DNA of 64,000 bases from Corynebacterium sp. (lineage in GTDB: Bacteria; Actinomycetota; Actinomycetes; Mycobacteriales; Mycobacteriaceae): positions 186,001 through 250,000 of the forward strand of contig NZ_JAUNKO010000002.1 of assembly GCF_030532715.1 (NCBI RefSeq), given 5' to 3'. The notes beneath the pieces are model-generated. The model saw only the letters and a list, made by a program, of their open reading frames with translations, made no database searches and had not been told where the DNA came from. How positions within the stretch are numbered: the first letter of the stretch is position 1; each line of letters starts with the position of its first letter. Shown one piece after another: positions 45,293 through 53,968 of this stretch. A program made the translations under genes and the position numbers.

Positions 45293-46198
45293 ATGAAGAT
45301 CGTGGTGATTGGGGCGGGCGCAGTCGGCGGTTACCTGGCCGGCAAACTCGCTGAAGCAGGCCAAGACGTTTCCGTGGTGGCGCGCGGGGACACCCTCAAA
45401 GCGCTCCAAACCACCGGCGTAACGCTTATCGACGTCCCAGCTCCCGCCCGCAGCATCCCCGTCACCGCCCACGCCAGCTTGGCGGCAGCCGGGCCAGCCG
45501 ATGTGGTGGTGGTAGCCACCAAAGCCCTCGATGCCACCGACGCGTTCGCCGCGTTGCGTGACGTCCCGTCGGGTGCGGTGGTGCTGCCGATCCACAATGC
45601 GGTGGACGCGCCCCACGTGGCGGCGGCTGTGGTGGGTGAGCACCGCGTGTGGCCGGGGGTCATCCGTGGCTTTTTGCACCACACCGCACCGGGCGAGGTG
45701 GAATTCCACGGTGGCCCACTTTCCTTAACCTTTGGCACGTGGACCGGGGAACACAACGCCACGGCGGAGGCGTTTGCCCGCGTGTTGACTGCCGCGGGGA
45801 TTTCAGCGCAAGTGCACCCCGACATTTGGCAGGACACGTGGGGCAAAGCTATGTTTGTTTCCTCCATGAGCCTGTTGGGTGCGCTGACTGGCAAACCGTT
45901 AGGCGAAATGCTGGCGGATCCGCTGCTAGCCAGCGAGTTGCGTGCGCTTGTTGCAGAAGTGGCGGCCACCGCCCGTGGTGCCGGAGTGGCGTTGCCGGAG
46001 GACGCGGTGGAACGCACCATGGCGTTCGCTGCCGCCATGCCGCCGGAATCTACGTCATCGTTGCAGCGCGACTTGCTCGGCGGCCAGCCCGCTGAACTTG
46101 ACGCCCAAATCGGGGCGATCAGCGCACGCGCCCAGCGGCACGGCGTGCCCACCCCGAAATTTGCGCTCGGCTACGCGGTGCTCAAAGCCGGACGTTAG
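45293..46198 (+). CDS. panE: 2-dehydropantoate 2-reductase
   Basis: This is a ketopantoate reductase-type enzyme: NADPH-dependent reduction of ketopantoate to pantoate for coenzyme A synthesis. The N-terminal Rossmann motif IGAGAVGGYLAGKLAEAG (residues 6-23) is followed by RGDTLKAL. The catalytic region WGKAMFVSSMSLLGALTG contains the conserved Lys and Asn/Ser area, and a helical ApbA C-domain ends the protein. Paralogues with other 2-keto acid substrates exist, so panE is probable rather than proven. TACACT (45280-45285) lies seven bases before the ATG. The stop overlaps the stop of the convergent ABC gene. Confidence 0.82.
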   Translation: MKIVVIGAGAVGGYLAGKLAEAGQDVSVVARGDTLKALQTTGVTLIDVPAPARSIPVTAHASLAAAGPADVVVVATKALDATDAFAALRDVPSGAVVLPIHNAVDAPHVAAAVVGEHRVWPGVIRGFLHHTAPGEVEFHGGPLSLTFGTWTGEHNATAEAFARVLTAAGISAQVHPDIWQDTWGKAMFVSSMSLLGALTGKPLGEMLADPLLASELRALVAEVAATARGAGVALPEDAVERTMAFAAAMPPESTSSLQRDLLGGQPAELDAQIGAISARAQRHGVPTPKFALGYAVLKAGR

Positions 46199-47913
46199 GC
46201 GTCGTTGCTGGTGCGAGGCGGGAGCACCCACGAGTCTGCCGCCGTGAGGTCGCGCCAGAAATCCGCATATGCGCCGTCTTGCGCCAGCAATGCGTCGTGG
46301 GTGCCGCATTGGTATCCGGTTGGCCCCAGTGCCAACACCTGGTCGGCGGCTGTGAGAATGCGCGCCCGCTGCGTGGCCACGATCACTGTGCGGTGTTGCC
46401 ACAGCGCCGCACGAGCCTTCGCGAGCGGCAACTCCGCGCCCAATTCGGACGGCGGGTTGGTGTCATCCATGACCACGATCGGTGCGTCGTCGAGTATCGC
46501 GCGGGCGATCATCAGCCGCTGCAATTGGCTGCGGCTGAACGTGGTTTCCACGTCGGTGTCGTAGCCATCCGGTAACGCCTCGATGAACTCGTGGGCCTGC
46601 GCCGCTTTCGCGGCCTGCACAATATCGTCTCGGTCTGCCTCCGGGGCGCAGATCGCAATATTGTCCGCGACCGTGCCGGGGAACAAGTGCACGGTTTCGT
46701 CAATGACGCTGATGAGTTCCGCGCGCTGCTCGGCGGGAATATCCGCGAGCGGGACGCCACCGATGCGAATCGTGCCGCTCGTGGGATCCGCCAAGCGTGA
46801 AACTAACCGCAACAGGGTTCGCTGGCTGTTCGGCGCGATGCCCACCACCGCAAGCATGCCGCCCGCAGGAACGTGGAAAGACACCTTTTCTATGGTGTCG
46901 TCGTAGGAGACTTCTTCAACATCTACGGTGGCGTGCTCAATACCCGCCACGCGCTCGGTCGCCTCCGCCTGCTGCGGTAACGCCAGCGCCGCTGCGGCCT
47001 GCCGCAGCCAGGTTTCGCACCGGCGCCACTGCGCTGCGGTGTCGATTACGTTGAGGAGCGGCTGATAGACGGTGAGCACCAGCATGAGCACGGCTGCGGC
47101 CGCCCCATAATCTTCGTTGGGGATGGAGCGTTCGCCGACCGTCTTCATCAGCAAGGGCACGCCCAAGAGCAGTACCAGTGAGGTGAGTGTGCTGGGCACG
47201 AGCATGCGATGCACCATGGTGATGCCCGCACTGCGGAACGCGTCCACAGCGCGGTCGAACGTGCGCTGCACGTCGCTGCGGGGAGCCATCGCCTCAAGCG
47301 CTGGGTGATTGCGGACCGTATCCGCGAGTTGGGCGGCCGCCGTGGCCTGCGTGCGCTCGCGTTCCTGCTCAAGTTCGCCGAGGCGTTTGCTTGACCAGAT
47401 GGCGGTTGGGATCGCGGCAACCAAACTTATGCCGAATGCTAGTGCAAGCAAAGGGTCGTGGCTGATGAGCACGATCAGCACGACCAGCGGGAGGGAAATC
47501 GCCTGCGCCACGCGCGGCAGGCTTTCACCCAAAAACCCTTCCACTGCGCGCGTGGTGGTAAGCAACGCCGTGTATTGCTCCGTGGTGTCGGCTGCGACGG
47601 GGACCTGGCGAATCCGATCGAGGAGCGTGACGCGCATGGTTCCCACCGCCGTTTGCGAACCCAACCACGACAACTTGGCCGCAAACCGACCGCACAACAA
47701 TTGCCCGAAAAGCGCGGCTAAGCAGAGCAACAAAACGCGGCGGAAAACGCCGGAATCAACCTCTTCACCGGCGGCAATCCGCAGTACCACGAGGGCTGCC
47801 GCAACGTAGGTGAGCGCCAATAATAATCCTTGAGCAACGCGCAGCACCGTGCCAGCGAGGACCGTTGTGCGTGCTGGCCCGGCAAGCTCAAACAACAGCT
47901 TCCACAACGACAT
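46195..47913 (-). CDS. ABC exporter half-transporter with degenerate NBD (partner 2)
   Basis: The product has 572 residues: a type I exporter membrane domain with six helices (about residues 10-310), then an ABC-like domain. The fold is kept but every ATPase motif is altered. Walker A is GIAPNSQRT (358-366, no Lys), the signature is FSRSQLQR (459-466, not LSGGQ), Walker B is VVMDDT (catalytic Glu is Asp484) and the switch His is Gln515. The Q-loop Gln also appears lost (VIDETVHLF). The ATG at 47913 follows the partner's stop by two bases (TGAAAATG). Substrate unknown. Confidence 0.85.
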   Translation of the reverse strand: MSLWKLLFELAGPARTTVLAGTVLRVAQGLLLALTYVAAALVVLRIAAGEEVDSGVFRRVLLLCLAALFGQLLCGRFAAKLSWLGSQTAVGTMRVTLLDRIRQVPVAADTTEQYTALLTTTRAVEGFLGESLPRVAQAISLPLVVLIVLISHDPLLALAFGISLVAAIPTAIWSSKRLGELEQERERTQATAAAQLADTVRNHPALEAMAPRSDVQRTFDRAVDAFRSAGITMVHRMLVPSTLTSLVLLLGVPLLMKTVGERSIPNEDYGAAAAVLMLVLTVYQPLLNVIDTAAQWRRCETWLRQAAAALALPQQAEATERVAGIEHATVDVEEVSYDDTIEKVSFHVPAGGMLAVVGIAPNSQRTLLRLVSRLADPTSGTIRIGGVPLADIPAEQRAELISVIDETVHLFPGTVADNIAICAPEADRDDIVQAAKAAQAHEFIEALPDGYDTDVETTFSRSQLQRLMIARAILDDAPIVVMDDTNPPSELGAELPLAKARAALWQHRTVIVATQRARILTAADQVLALGPTGYQCGTHDALLAQDGAYADFWRDLTAADSWVLPPRTSNDA

Positions 47914-47915
47914 TT

Positions 47916-49697
47916 TCACTGCTCCTGTTCTGGGCGCAACGCCAATTCCATGGCGTCGTGATGATCGGACCACATGCGCGCATACGCGCCGTCGGCGGCA
48001 AGGAGTTCATCGTGTGTGCCGCACTCAACCAATTCACCTGCCGCGAGTACAAGAATTTGATCCGCGTGAACCACCGTGGGCAGCTGCGGTGACACAAGAA
48101 CATTTGTGCCCGTGCGTACCAGTTCGGACATGCCACGCTGTAGCGCCAACGTCGCTGCGGGGTCGCCAACGTCCGGAGGTTGCACAACGGTGATGGGGCG
48201 GCGGGCCACGAGCGCGCGGGCAACACTCAGTTGCTGCTGGAGTTGGGTGTCCGCCGTATCAATGTGGGTGTCCAAGCCATCTGTCAGCTCCGAAACGCCA
48301 ACGGTGGCGAGCGCTTCCTCGCATTCCTGCTGGGTGGCCGTTGGGGCCGCTAGCAGGAGGTTTTCACGCACGCTGCCGGAGCTGAGCATCGGCTGCTGGC
48401 GCACCGCGGCGAACAGTGCATTTGTTGTTCCATCGGGCAGCGTATCGACGCCGCGACCCCCAACGCGCACCACCCCGCTTGCCGGGGCCCGTAACCCGAG
48501 CAGTACATCCATTATGGCGGTTGCGCTCCGCGCCGGCGAGGCCACGATAGCTGTGGTGGTGTCTGCCGGAATGGTGAAACTCACCCCTGAGAGCACGGGT
48601 TGGCCGTCCGGGTCTTCGACGGACACATTGTCGAATGTGATTTCGGCGTCGCCGGTGGTTTCGGGCGCCGCTGTGCTGGTGGAGTGGTCGGTGGGGTCGG
48701 TGGGCTCGGCGTCTGCGAGGACCTCGGCGAGCTGCTGCGTGCCCTTATGTAGCTCGGCTAATTCCGTGGCAAGGTTTAACGCCTTGATAACCGGCAGGGT
48801 GTAGATGGGGCATAGGACGAAGAACAGTATGAGTGAGGCGGCGTCGATGCGTTCGGATTGGTATAACCAAGCTCCTAGCGGGGCGACGAACACCAGCCCC
48901 GATGCCATCAGTGTGGAACACTGCGATCCCCACGGCACAAGCGCGCGGATCCGTTCGTGCTGGGCGTTGGTGTGGCGCGTCGCCGCGGCGACGGTCACCT
49001 CACGGAGTTCGTCGGCGCGGTGCAGGGTGCGGGCTTGCGGCAACGCGGCGAAAAACCTTGCGAACGCTGCGTTCATGTTCGCCTCTGCGGTGGCGCACTC
49101 GTTCGCTAGCGGGGTGCTGGCACGGTGTGCTCGAACTAAGGCGTACAACGCTGCGGGCACGACCGCGATTGTGGCGAGTGTGAGCCAGAAATTCGTTCCC
49201 AACAGCCAAAGCGTGACCACGAGCCACACCGTAGCCGCCACTGTTGCCTCGGGGATTGCGCGGGCGATATAAGCCTCAAGGCGTGCACAATGATCAATCG
49301 CAAGAGTTTTTGCATTCTCGGAGTGATGGTGCGTGCGGCGCGTAACTGGGGTGGAAATCCAAGCCCGCCCGAGACGTTTTCGAATTGTTGCGAGGACATC
49401 AAAAGAAACTAAATGTGAAACCGCTGAAGATAAACCAAAAAAGAACTGTCTTGCCGCCACCGCAATCACGGCGAAAACTGCCAAAATGCCTATAATTCGG
49501 CCGGTGTCAATGGTCACAATTTTGGAGCGGTCCGCAATGCTGGCAAGCGCCTGCCACACCAGGGAAACTAGCACGACCTCGAACATTGCGGCGCAAACTG
49601 CCAAGGTCACGGCGGCGGCGAGTCGAACCCAATGCCCATTGAAATGGGGATGAATAAATCGCAGCGTACCGCGATAATCGGGCAGTACATTATTCAT
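47916..49697 (-). CDS. ABC exporter half-transporter with degenerate NBD (partner 1)
   Basis: This 593-residue exporter half-subunit has a six-helix membrane domain and an ABC-like domain. Walker A is replaced by ASPARSAT (385-393, no GK[ST]), the signature region by TQLQQQLS, Walker B by ITVVQPPD (no Asp-Glu), and the switch His by Gln (VSPQLPT). The Q-loop Gln survives (VRQQPML). With its partner encoded two bases downstream it should form a heterodimer in which neither composite site can hydrolyse ATP. The membrane part resembles CydDC/lipid-type exporters. The start has GAGG ten bases upstream. Confidence 0.85.
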   Translation of the reverse strand: MNNVLPDYRGTLRFIHPHFNGHWVRLAAAVTLAVCAAMFEVVLVSLVWQALASIADRSKIVTIDTGRIIGILAVFAVIAVAARQFFFGLSSAVSHLVSFDVLATIRKRLGRAWISTPVTRRTHHHSENAKTLAIDHCARLEAYIARAIPEATVAATVWLVVTLWLLGTNFWLTLATIAVVPAALYALVRAHRASTPLANECATAEANMNAAFARFFAALPQARTLHRADELREVTVAAATRHTNAQHERIRALVPWGSQCSTLMASGLVFVAPLGAWLYQSERIDAASLILFFVLCPIYTLPVIKALNLATELAELHKGTQQLAEVLADAEPTDPTDHSTSTAAPETTGDAEITFDNVSVEDPDGQPVLSGVSFTIPADTTTAIVASPARSATAIMDVLLGLRAPASGVVRVGGRGVDTLPDGTTNALFAAVRQQPMLSSGSVRENLLLAAPTATQQECEEALATVGVSELTDGLDTHIDTADTQLQQQLSVARALVARRPITVVQPPDVGDPAATLALQRGMSELVRTGTNVLVSPQLPTVVHADQILVLAAGELVECGTHDELLAADGAYARMWSDHHDAMELALRPEQEQ

Positions 49698-49829
49698 TGT
49701 TGGCTACCTCGCCTGATTCGCAAACAATTCCCAGCGAAAGTCTCGCACTTTCCTGTGACAACACTGTAGATACTGAACCTACTCTACCGATAATTGTAAA
49801 GCCCTAGGGAAAGCGTCGCAGCATGCTTA

Positions 49830-49904
49830 TATTGTTGTGGGAATATTGTTGATTCAGGCGATTATGTTTGCGAACAATGTGCCGTATTTGCACCTCAATT
49901 GAGG
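49830..49904. promoter_or_regulatory. Repeats upstream of the degenerate ABC pair
   Basis: TATTGTTG occurs twice (49830-49837 and 49844-49851) with a 14-base period. A perfect 12-base palindrome CCTCAATTGAGG lies at 49893-49904. They are in the 227-base gap between the ABC operon start and the end of the DUF4232 gene. Either could be a regulator site. Confidence 0.35.
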
Positions 49905-49924
49905 CCCATGCGAATCGTGGTGGC

Positions 49925-50518
49925 TTACGAAGCGCGCACGCCACTGACCTTCAGGGTGGCAATCTCGGGGTTCGTACACGTGGTTGCGGTGAACGGCAGC
50001 AGGATCCACGCGCGTTCCTCCGGCGGATATATCTTCAGGTGTGTTGCCATGTCCGTGGCCGAGCAGGTCTTCGGCTCGTAGGCAAGCGCGTTGGAAATGC
50101 GCAGCGTGAACAAGGCGCTGCCCCCTGGGGGGAGCGTGACGGGGGTGCCGGGGTCACCTGACTCGCGTTCGGCAGGGGCGCCGAGCTGGTGGTCTTGGGC
50201 GTCGACAAGCGATACGCCGGGGTATCCGGACAGCGAGCATTCCGCCTCGCCGTTATTGTGCAGCGTGATGGTGTAGAACGAACTCCCGGCGGCACCTTCC
50301 TGGTCGGAGGCGGTGGCGCTGAGCTGCTCAGCGCTGCAATGGGTGCTGGCGCCGCGCGTGGTGTGGGAGGGTTGCGGCACGCTCGCTTGCGGTGAGTCAG
50401 ATTGTATGTTTGAGCTGGGCGGGGCGGTGGTTTGGGGGCCACAGGCGGTGAGGGCGGCAGCCACCAGAAGCATCGCCGCGTAACCAAAGGGGCGGATGTT
50501 GCTGATGTGATTGCTCAT
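49925..50518 (-). CDS. DUF4232 domain lipoprotein
   Basis: This 197-residue exported lipoprotein has an N-terminal signal with lipobox LTACG. A Ser/Pro-rich linker and a DUF4232 domain follow: HCSAEQLSATASDQEGAAGS, FYTITLHNNGEAECSLSGYP, then FTLRISNAL and a final CTNPEI region. Paired Cys residues probably form disulfides, as in other actinobacterial members. Function unknown. The ATG at 50518 begins the signal peptide, and the longer frame upstream would include the divergent riboswitch region and is rejected. Confidence 0.8.
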   Translation of the reverse strand: MSNHISNIRPFGYAAMLLVAAALTACGPQTTAPPSSNIQSDSPQASVPQPSHTTRGASTHCSAEQLSATASDQEGAAGSSFYTITLHNNGEAECSLSGYPGVSLVDAQDHQLGAPAERESGDPGTPVTLPPGGSALFTLRISNALAYEPKTCSATDMATHLKIYPPEERAWILLPFTATTCTNPEIATLKVSGVRAS

Positions 50519-50557
50519 ACCCTCAGCGTAGCCCCCGAAAGTAGCTGCGTATAGTGG

Positions 50558-50655
50558 TAGCCACGCGGGTGCCCGAAAACGTGTTGGATTCGGGCTGAGA
50601 CGTAGCAACGAACCGTTTGAACCTGATCCGGTTAATTCCGGCGGAGGAAGAAAGG
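50558..50655 (+). ncRNA. TPP riboswitch (THI element)
   Basis: The conserved blocks of the thiamine-pyrophosphate aptamer are all present in order: GCGGGTGCCC, then GGGCTGAGA (50592-50600), TTTGAACCTGATCCGGTTAA and finally CGGCGGAGGAAG, which abuts the start codon. The last block contains the ribosome-binding site, so control is probably at translation initiation. A TATAGT -10 box (50550-50555) lies just upstream. It places ykoEDC under thiamine control. Confidence 0.93.
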
Positions 50656-51252
50656 ATGTTTAGCACTGTGAATATTCGTTGGCGCGTGGTTGACATTGTG
50701 GTCGCGGCGGTGCTCGGGGTAGCTTGTGGGCTGATTTTCTGGGTGTGGAATTCCATTGGATACGCGTGGTACAGCGCCGCGGACGCCCTCACGCCAGGGT
50801 TCGGTGGCATCGCGGTGGGGGTTTGGCTGCTCGGCGGTGTGCTCGGCGGGTTGATCATCCGCAAGCCGGGTGCGGCGGTGTTCGTGGAGGTCATCGCAGC
50901 ACTTGTGTCCGCGCTCATTGGTAACCAGTGGGGGATTGAAACCTTGTATTCCGGGCTCGCACAAGGCCTCGGCGCCGAATTGGTGTTCCTGATGTTCGCG
51001 TACCGGCGTTTCGGTGTGCCGGTAGCCATGCTCGCCGGCGTCGGCGCTGCGGTCGGCGCATGGCTGCTGGAGCTGATCACCAGCGCGAACTACGCCAAAG
51101 GCATGGTGTTCAACGTGATCTACCTGGTTACCTGTTCCGTTTCCGGGGTGATTTTGGCGGGCCTGTTGGCGTTCGCGTTGGTGCGTGCCTTGGCTGCGAC
51201 TGGCGCGTTGGACAGGTTCGCCGCTGGGCGCGAGCAGCAACAATTGGTGTAA
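50656..51252 (+). CDS. ykoE: ECF transporter substrate-binding component YkoE
   Basis: This 198-residue S-component of an energy-coupling factor importer for thiamine or its pyrimidine precursor HMP has about six hydrophobic helices (for example VVDIVVAAVLGVACGLIFWV). The central GGLIIRKPGAAVFVEVIAAL and NQWGIETLYSGLAQGLGAE are typical of YkoE. Translation starts in the TPP aptamer's final GGAGG, fixing ATG 50656. The stop overlaps the ykoD start by one base (TAATG). Confidence 0.9.
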   Translation: MFSTVNIRWRVVDIVVAAVLGVACGLIFWVWNSIGYAWYSAADALTPGFGGIAVGVWLLGGVLGGLIIRKPGAAVFVEVIAALVSALIGNQWGIETLYSGLAQGLGAELVFLMFAYRRFGVPVAMLAGVGAAVGAWLLELITSANYAKGMVFNVIYLVTCSVSGVILAGLLAFALVRALAATGALDRFAAGREQQQLV

Positions 51253-52604
51253 TGGCGGGCAGCGAGGTAATCGCCAGCGGGTTCGGTTGGCGCCATGCAG
51301 GGCGGAAGCTCCCGGCCCTGCGGGGTATCAACCTGCGCATCGAAGCCGGCGAACGGGTGTTGCTGCTCGGCGCTTCGGGCTCCGGGAAATCCACGCTGTT
51401 GGCCGCGCTCGCCGGGGTGCTTGGCGACGCCGAGGACGGCGAGCGCACCGGTTCCATCACCGTCAAACCCGGTCCGGTTGGCATGGTGCTGCAAAACCCA
51501 GATTCGCAAGTGATCTCGAGCCGTGTGGGGGATGATGTCGCGTTCGGCTGCGAAAACCTGTGTGTGCCCCGAGAGGAAATCTGGCCGCGGGTGGCGCACG
51601 CCCTGCGCACCGTTGGCCTTACCGTGCCGCTGGATCACCCCACCGCCGAACTTTCGGGCGGGCAAAAGCAACGGCTGGCTCTCGCCGGCGTGCTGGCCAT
51701 GCGGGCCGGGCTGATCCTGCTTGACGAACCCACCGCAAACCTGGATCCCATCGGTGTGGCTGAGGTGGTTTCTGCCGTGCGCGATGCGCTCGACGAGACC
51801 GGCGCGACGCTGGTGCTCGTAGAGCATCGGGTGGCGCAATGGCTGGATCTGATTACCCGAGTGATTGTGATCGGCGACGGGGAAATCGTCGCAGATGGCC
51901 CGCCCGAAATTTTGGAAACCCTGGAGTTGGAGGGGGTGTGGTTGCCGAACGCGCCGCTGCCAAGCTGGGAGCGGCGCACAAGCGCGGACATCCTCGTCCG
52001 CGCAGAAGATTTGCGCGTTGGGTATACCCAGCAGGTCGGCCCGCCGCGCAACCTCGTGTTGCCCAAGGGGACGTCCACGGTGATCACCGGGCCGAATGGG
52101 GTGGGCAAAACCACGTTGGCGCTGACGCTTGCGGGCCTACTCAAACCGCTCGGGGGGCGGATTGTTGGCTTTGGCAGTGAGCCGCACACGTGGAAGTCTC
52201 GGGCGCTCGCCCGCAGGATCGGGTACGTTTTCCAAGATCCGGAGCACCAATTTGTGGCGCGCACCGTGGTGGAGGAATTGCGGGTTGGCCCGCAAGTGAT
52301 GGGTGTCAACGCCGACGAACGCATTGACGAATTGTTGCATCGCCTGCGGCTCGAACACCTGGCTGAGGCAAACCCGTTTACGCTGTCCGGAGGGCAGCAG
52401 CGCAGGTTGTCTGTGGCTACGGCATTGGTGGCCGCGCCCGAGCTGCTGATCCTGGACGAACCCACCTTTGGGCAAGACCGCCGCACGTTTGTGGAGCTGG
52501 TGCAGATTTTGCGCGACCTCACCCGCGACGGCATCACCATATGTTCGATTTCTCACGACGAGTTTTTCTTGGCGGCGCTCGGGGATTACGAGGTGCCACT
52601 GTGA
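51252..52604 (+). CDS. ykoD: ECF transporter double ATPase YkoD
   Basis: This energising subunit of 450 residues carries two fused ABC ATPase domains. The first has Walker A LLGASGSGKST, signature ELSGGQKQR and Walker B LILLDEPTANLD. The second has TGPNGVGKTT, TLSGGQQRR and LLILDEPTFGQD. Both sets are complete, in contrast to the ABC exporter pair just upstream in the window. It sits between the S-component and the T-component genes, overlapping both. Confidence 0.92.
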   Translation: MAGSEVIASGFGWRHAGRKLPALRGINLRIEAGERVLLLGASGSGKSTLLAALAGVLGDAEDGERTGSITVKPGPVGMVLQNPDSQVISSRVGDDVAFGCENLCVPREEIWPRVAHALRTVGLTVPLDHPTAELSGGQKQRLALAGVLAMRAGLILLDEPTANLDPIGVAEVVSAVRDALDETGATLVLVEHRVAQWLDLITRVIVIGDGEIVADGPPEILETLELEGVWLPNAPLPSWERRTSADILVRAEDLRVGYTQQVGPPRNLVLPKGTSTVITGPNGVGKTTLALTLAGLLKPLGGRIVGFGSEPHTWKSRALARRIGYVFQDPEHQFVARTVVEELRVGPQVMGVNADERIDELLHRLRLEHLAEANPFTLSGGQQRRLSVATALVAAPELLILDEPTFGQDRRTFVELVQILRDLTRDGITICSISHDEFFLAALGDYEVPL

Positions 52605-53353
52605 GCCGCCCGCTGCCGTTGAACCCTGTGACCCGCATTCTCGGACTGATGATCGTGACCACGCCGTTGTTGTTGAGCGTGGACGTGGTGTCGGCGGGGG
52701 TGTCGCTCGCGTGGACCCTGCTGCTGGCGCCCGTTGTGGGTGTGAGCTTGCGCACGTTGGCGCGCCGTAGTGTGCCCATCGTGGTGGCCGCGCCGATTTC
52801 GGGGCTGTCCATGGCGCTGTATGGGCGACCGGAGGGCCGGGAGTACGCCTCGTTTTTGTTCGCGCATATCACCGATAATTCGCTTTCTCTTGCGATTGCA
52901 ATCATGGTGCGCGTGTTAGCGGTTGGCATTCCGGTGGTGGTGCTCACTGCGAAGGTGGACCCCACAGACCTTGGCGACGGTCTTGCCCAGCGCCTCAAAC
53001 TTCCCGCCCGTTTTGTGGTCGGCGCGGTGGCGGGGGTGCGCCTGTTGAGCTTGTTTGTTAAGGATTGGGAGTCCATGGCCCGCGCCCGCCGCGCTCGCGG
53101 CATTGCCGATCGTGGGCGTGTTCGGCACGGAATGTCCATGGCGTTCGGGTTGCTGGTGCTCGCGCTGCGGCGCGGTTCGGCGTTGGCTACTGCTATGGAG
53201 GCGCGTGGATTTGGCGCCAACCAGCGCACTTGGGCGCGGGAATCCAAGTTTACGCGTATCGACGCCGCGGCCCTCGCCGTGTGTTGCGGCATCGCCGTGT
53301 GCTCGATTGGGGTTTCGGTAGCCACGGGTGCGTTCCGCTTTTTGGGGGCGTGA
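52601..53353 (+). CDS. ykoC: ECF transporter transmembrane component YkoC
   Basis: This 250-residue T-component of the ECF importer has hydrophobic helices (LMIVTTPLLLSVDVVSAG and others). The coupling helix carries the Ala-Arg-Gly-type signature: MARARRARGIADRGR and later AMEARGFGA. The GTG start overlaps the ykoD stop by four bases (GTGA). Together YkoE, YkoD and YkoC form a complete importer. Confidence 0.9.
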   Translation: MSRPLPLNPVTRILGLMIVTTPLLLSVDVVSAGVSLAWTLLLAPVVGVSLRTLARRSVPIVVAAPISGLSMALYGRPEGREYASFLFAHITDNSLSLAIAIMVRVLAVGIPVVVLTAKVDPTDLGDGLAQRLKLPARFVVGAVAGVRLLSLFVKDWESMARARRARGIADRGRVRHGMSMAFGLLVLALRRGSALATAMEARGFGANQRTWARESKFTRIDAAALAVCCGIAVCSIGVSVATGAFRFLGA

Positions 53354-53357
53354 ACGC

Positions 53358-53804
53358 ATGATCATTTTGATTGATGGGCCATCTGGTTCCGGAAAGACCA
53401 CGCTGGCGCGAACCCTTGGCGCCGCGCTCGGCTGGCCGGTAGTGCACCTTGATGATTTCTACCCCGGATGGTCTGGGTTGGCGGCCGCACGCGACATGGT
53501 GCCCAGCGTGATTACCGAACGTAGGTATCAACGTTGGGATTGGGAACATAATGTCGCAGGATCGTGGGTTGCGGTGAGCCGTGGTGACCTGATTATTGAG
53601 GGGGTGGGGGCGATCAGCGCGGCGTCGATAAGCGCGGACGATGAGGTGCTGAGCATTCTGATGACCGCGCCGGAAGACGTGCGAAAGGCCCGGGCGCTGG
53701 CGCGCGATGAGGGTTACGCGCCGTACTGGGAGCATTGGTCGGCCCAGGAGCGCGAACATTTCGCGAGCATGCCGGCAGCACAGTTGGTGCTCCGCGGCGG
53801 CTAA
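53358..53804 (+). CDS. Small P-loop kinase (uridine kinase-like)
   Basis: This 148-residue P-loop kinase of uridine kinase/NMP-kinase type has Walker A DGPSGSGKTTLA at residues 6-17, a substrate-site HLDDFYPGW and IIEGVGAIS as Walker B. A lid-like helix (ALARDEGYAPYWEHW) follows. It begins four bases after the ykoC stop, so it is probably cotranscribed under the TPP riboswitch. Phosphorylation of an imported thiamine precursor is an attractive but unproven idea, and a nucleoside or unrelated small-molecule kinase is equally possible. Confidence 0.75.
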   Translation: MIILIDGPSGSGKTTLARTLGAALGWPVVHLDDFYPGWSGLAAARDMVPSVITERRYQRWDWEHNVAGSWVAVSRGDLIIEGVGAISAASISADDEVLSILMTAPEDVRKARALARDEGYAPYWEHWSAQEREHFASMPAAQLVLRGG

Positions 53805-53940
53805 TGCGCAAGCGTTTCCAATGGGGAACACCGTTACATTCGGGGTGTGCAGTTTCGGTGTTGTGGCTGTTGCGCAGTTGTAAGTTGCGAGACATTTTCC
53901 ATTGGAAGAGATTTGTATAACAATAGTCGGAGGAATTACG

Positions 53941-53968
53941 TGCTTGATGGTGGCTTTGGCATCGAGCA
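53941..53968. promoter_or_regulatory. Inverted repeat upstream of lactate permease
   Basis: TGCTTGATG-N10-CATCGAGCA has nine-base arms with one mismatch. It lies 20-25 bases downstream of a TATAAC -10 box (53916-53921) and 46 bases before the permease start. It could be a repressor operator, for instance for an LldR-type regulator, which is inference. Confidence 0.4.

Noticed and set aside
46195..49697. Assignment of the ABC pair as CydDC
   Set aside because: Layout and size fit, but the ATPase motifs are lost in both proteins and no cytochrome bd genes are adjacent.
53816..53907. Inverted pair TTCCAATGG (53816-53824) and CCATTGGAA (53899-53907) upstream of the lactate permease
   Set aside because: The arms are 74 bases apart and short, so they are probably chance. 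The right arm is noted as part of a local palindrome.
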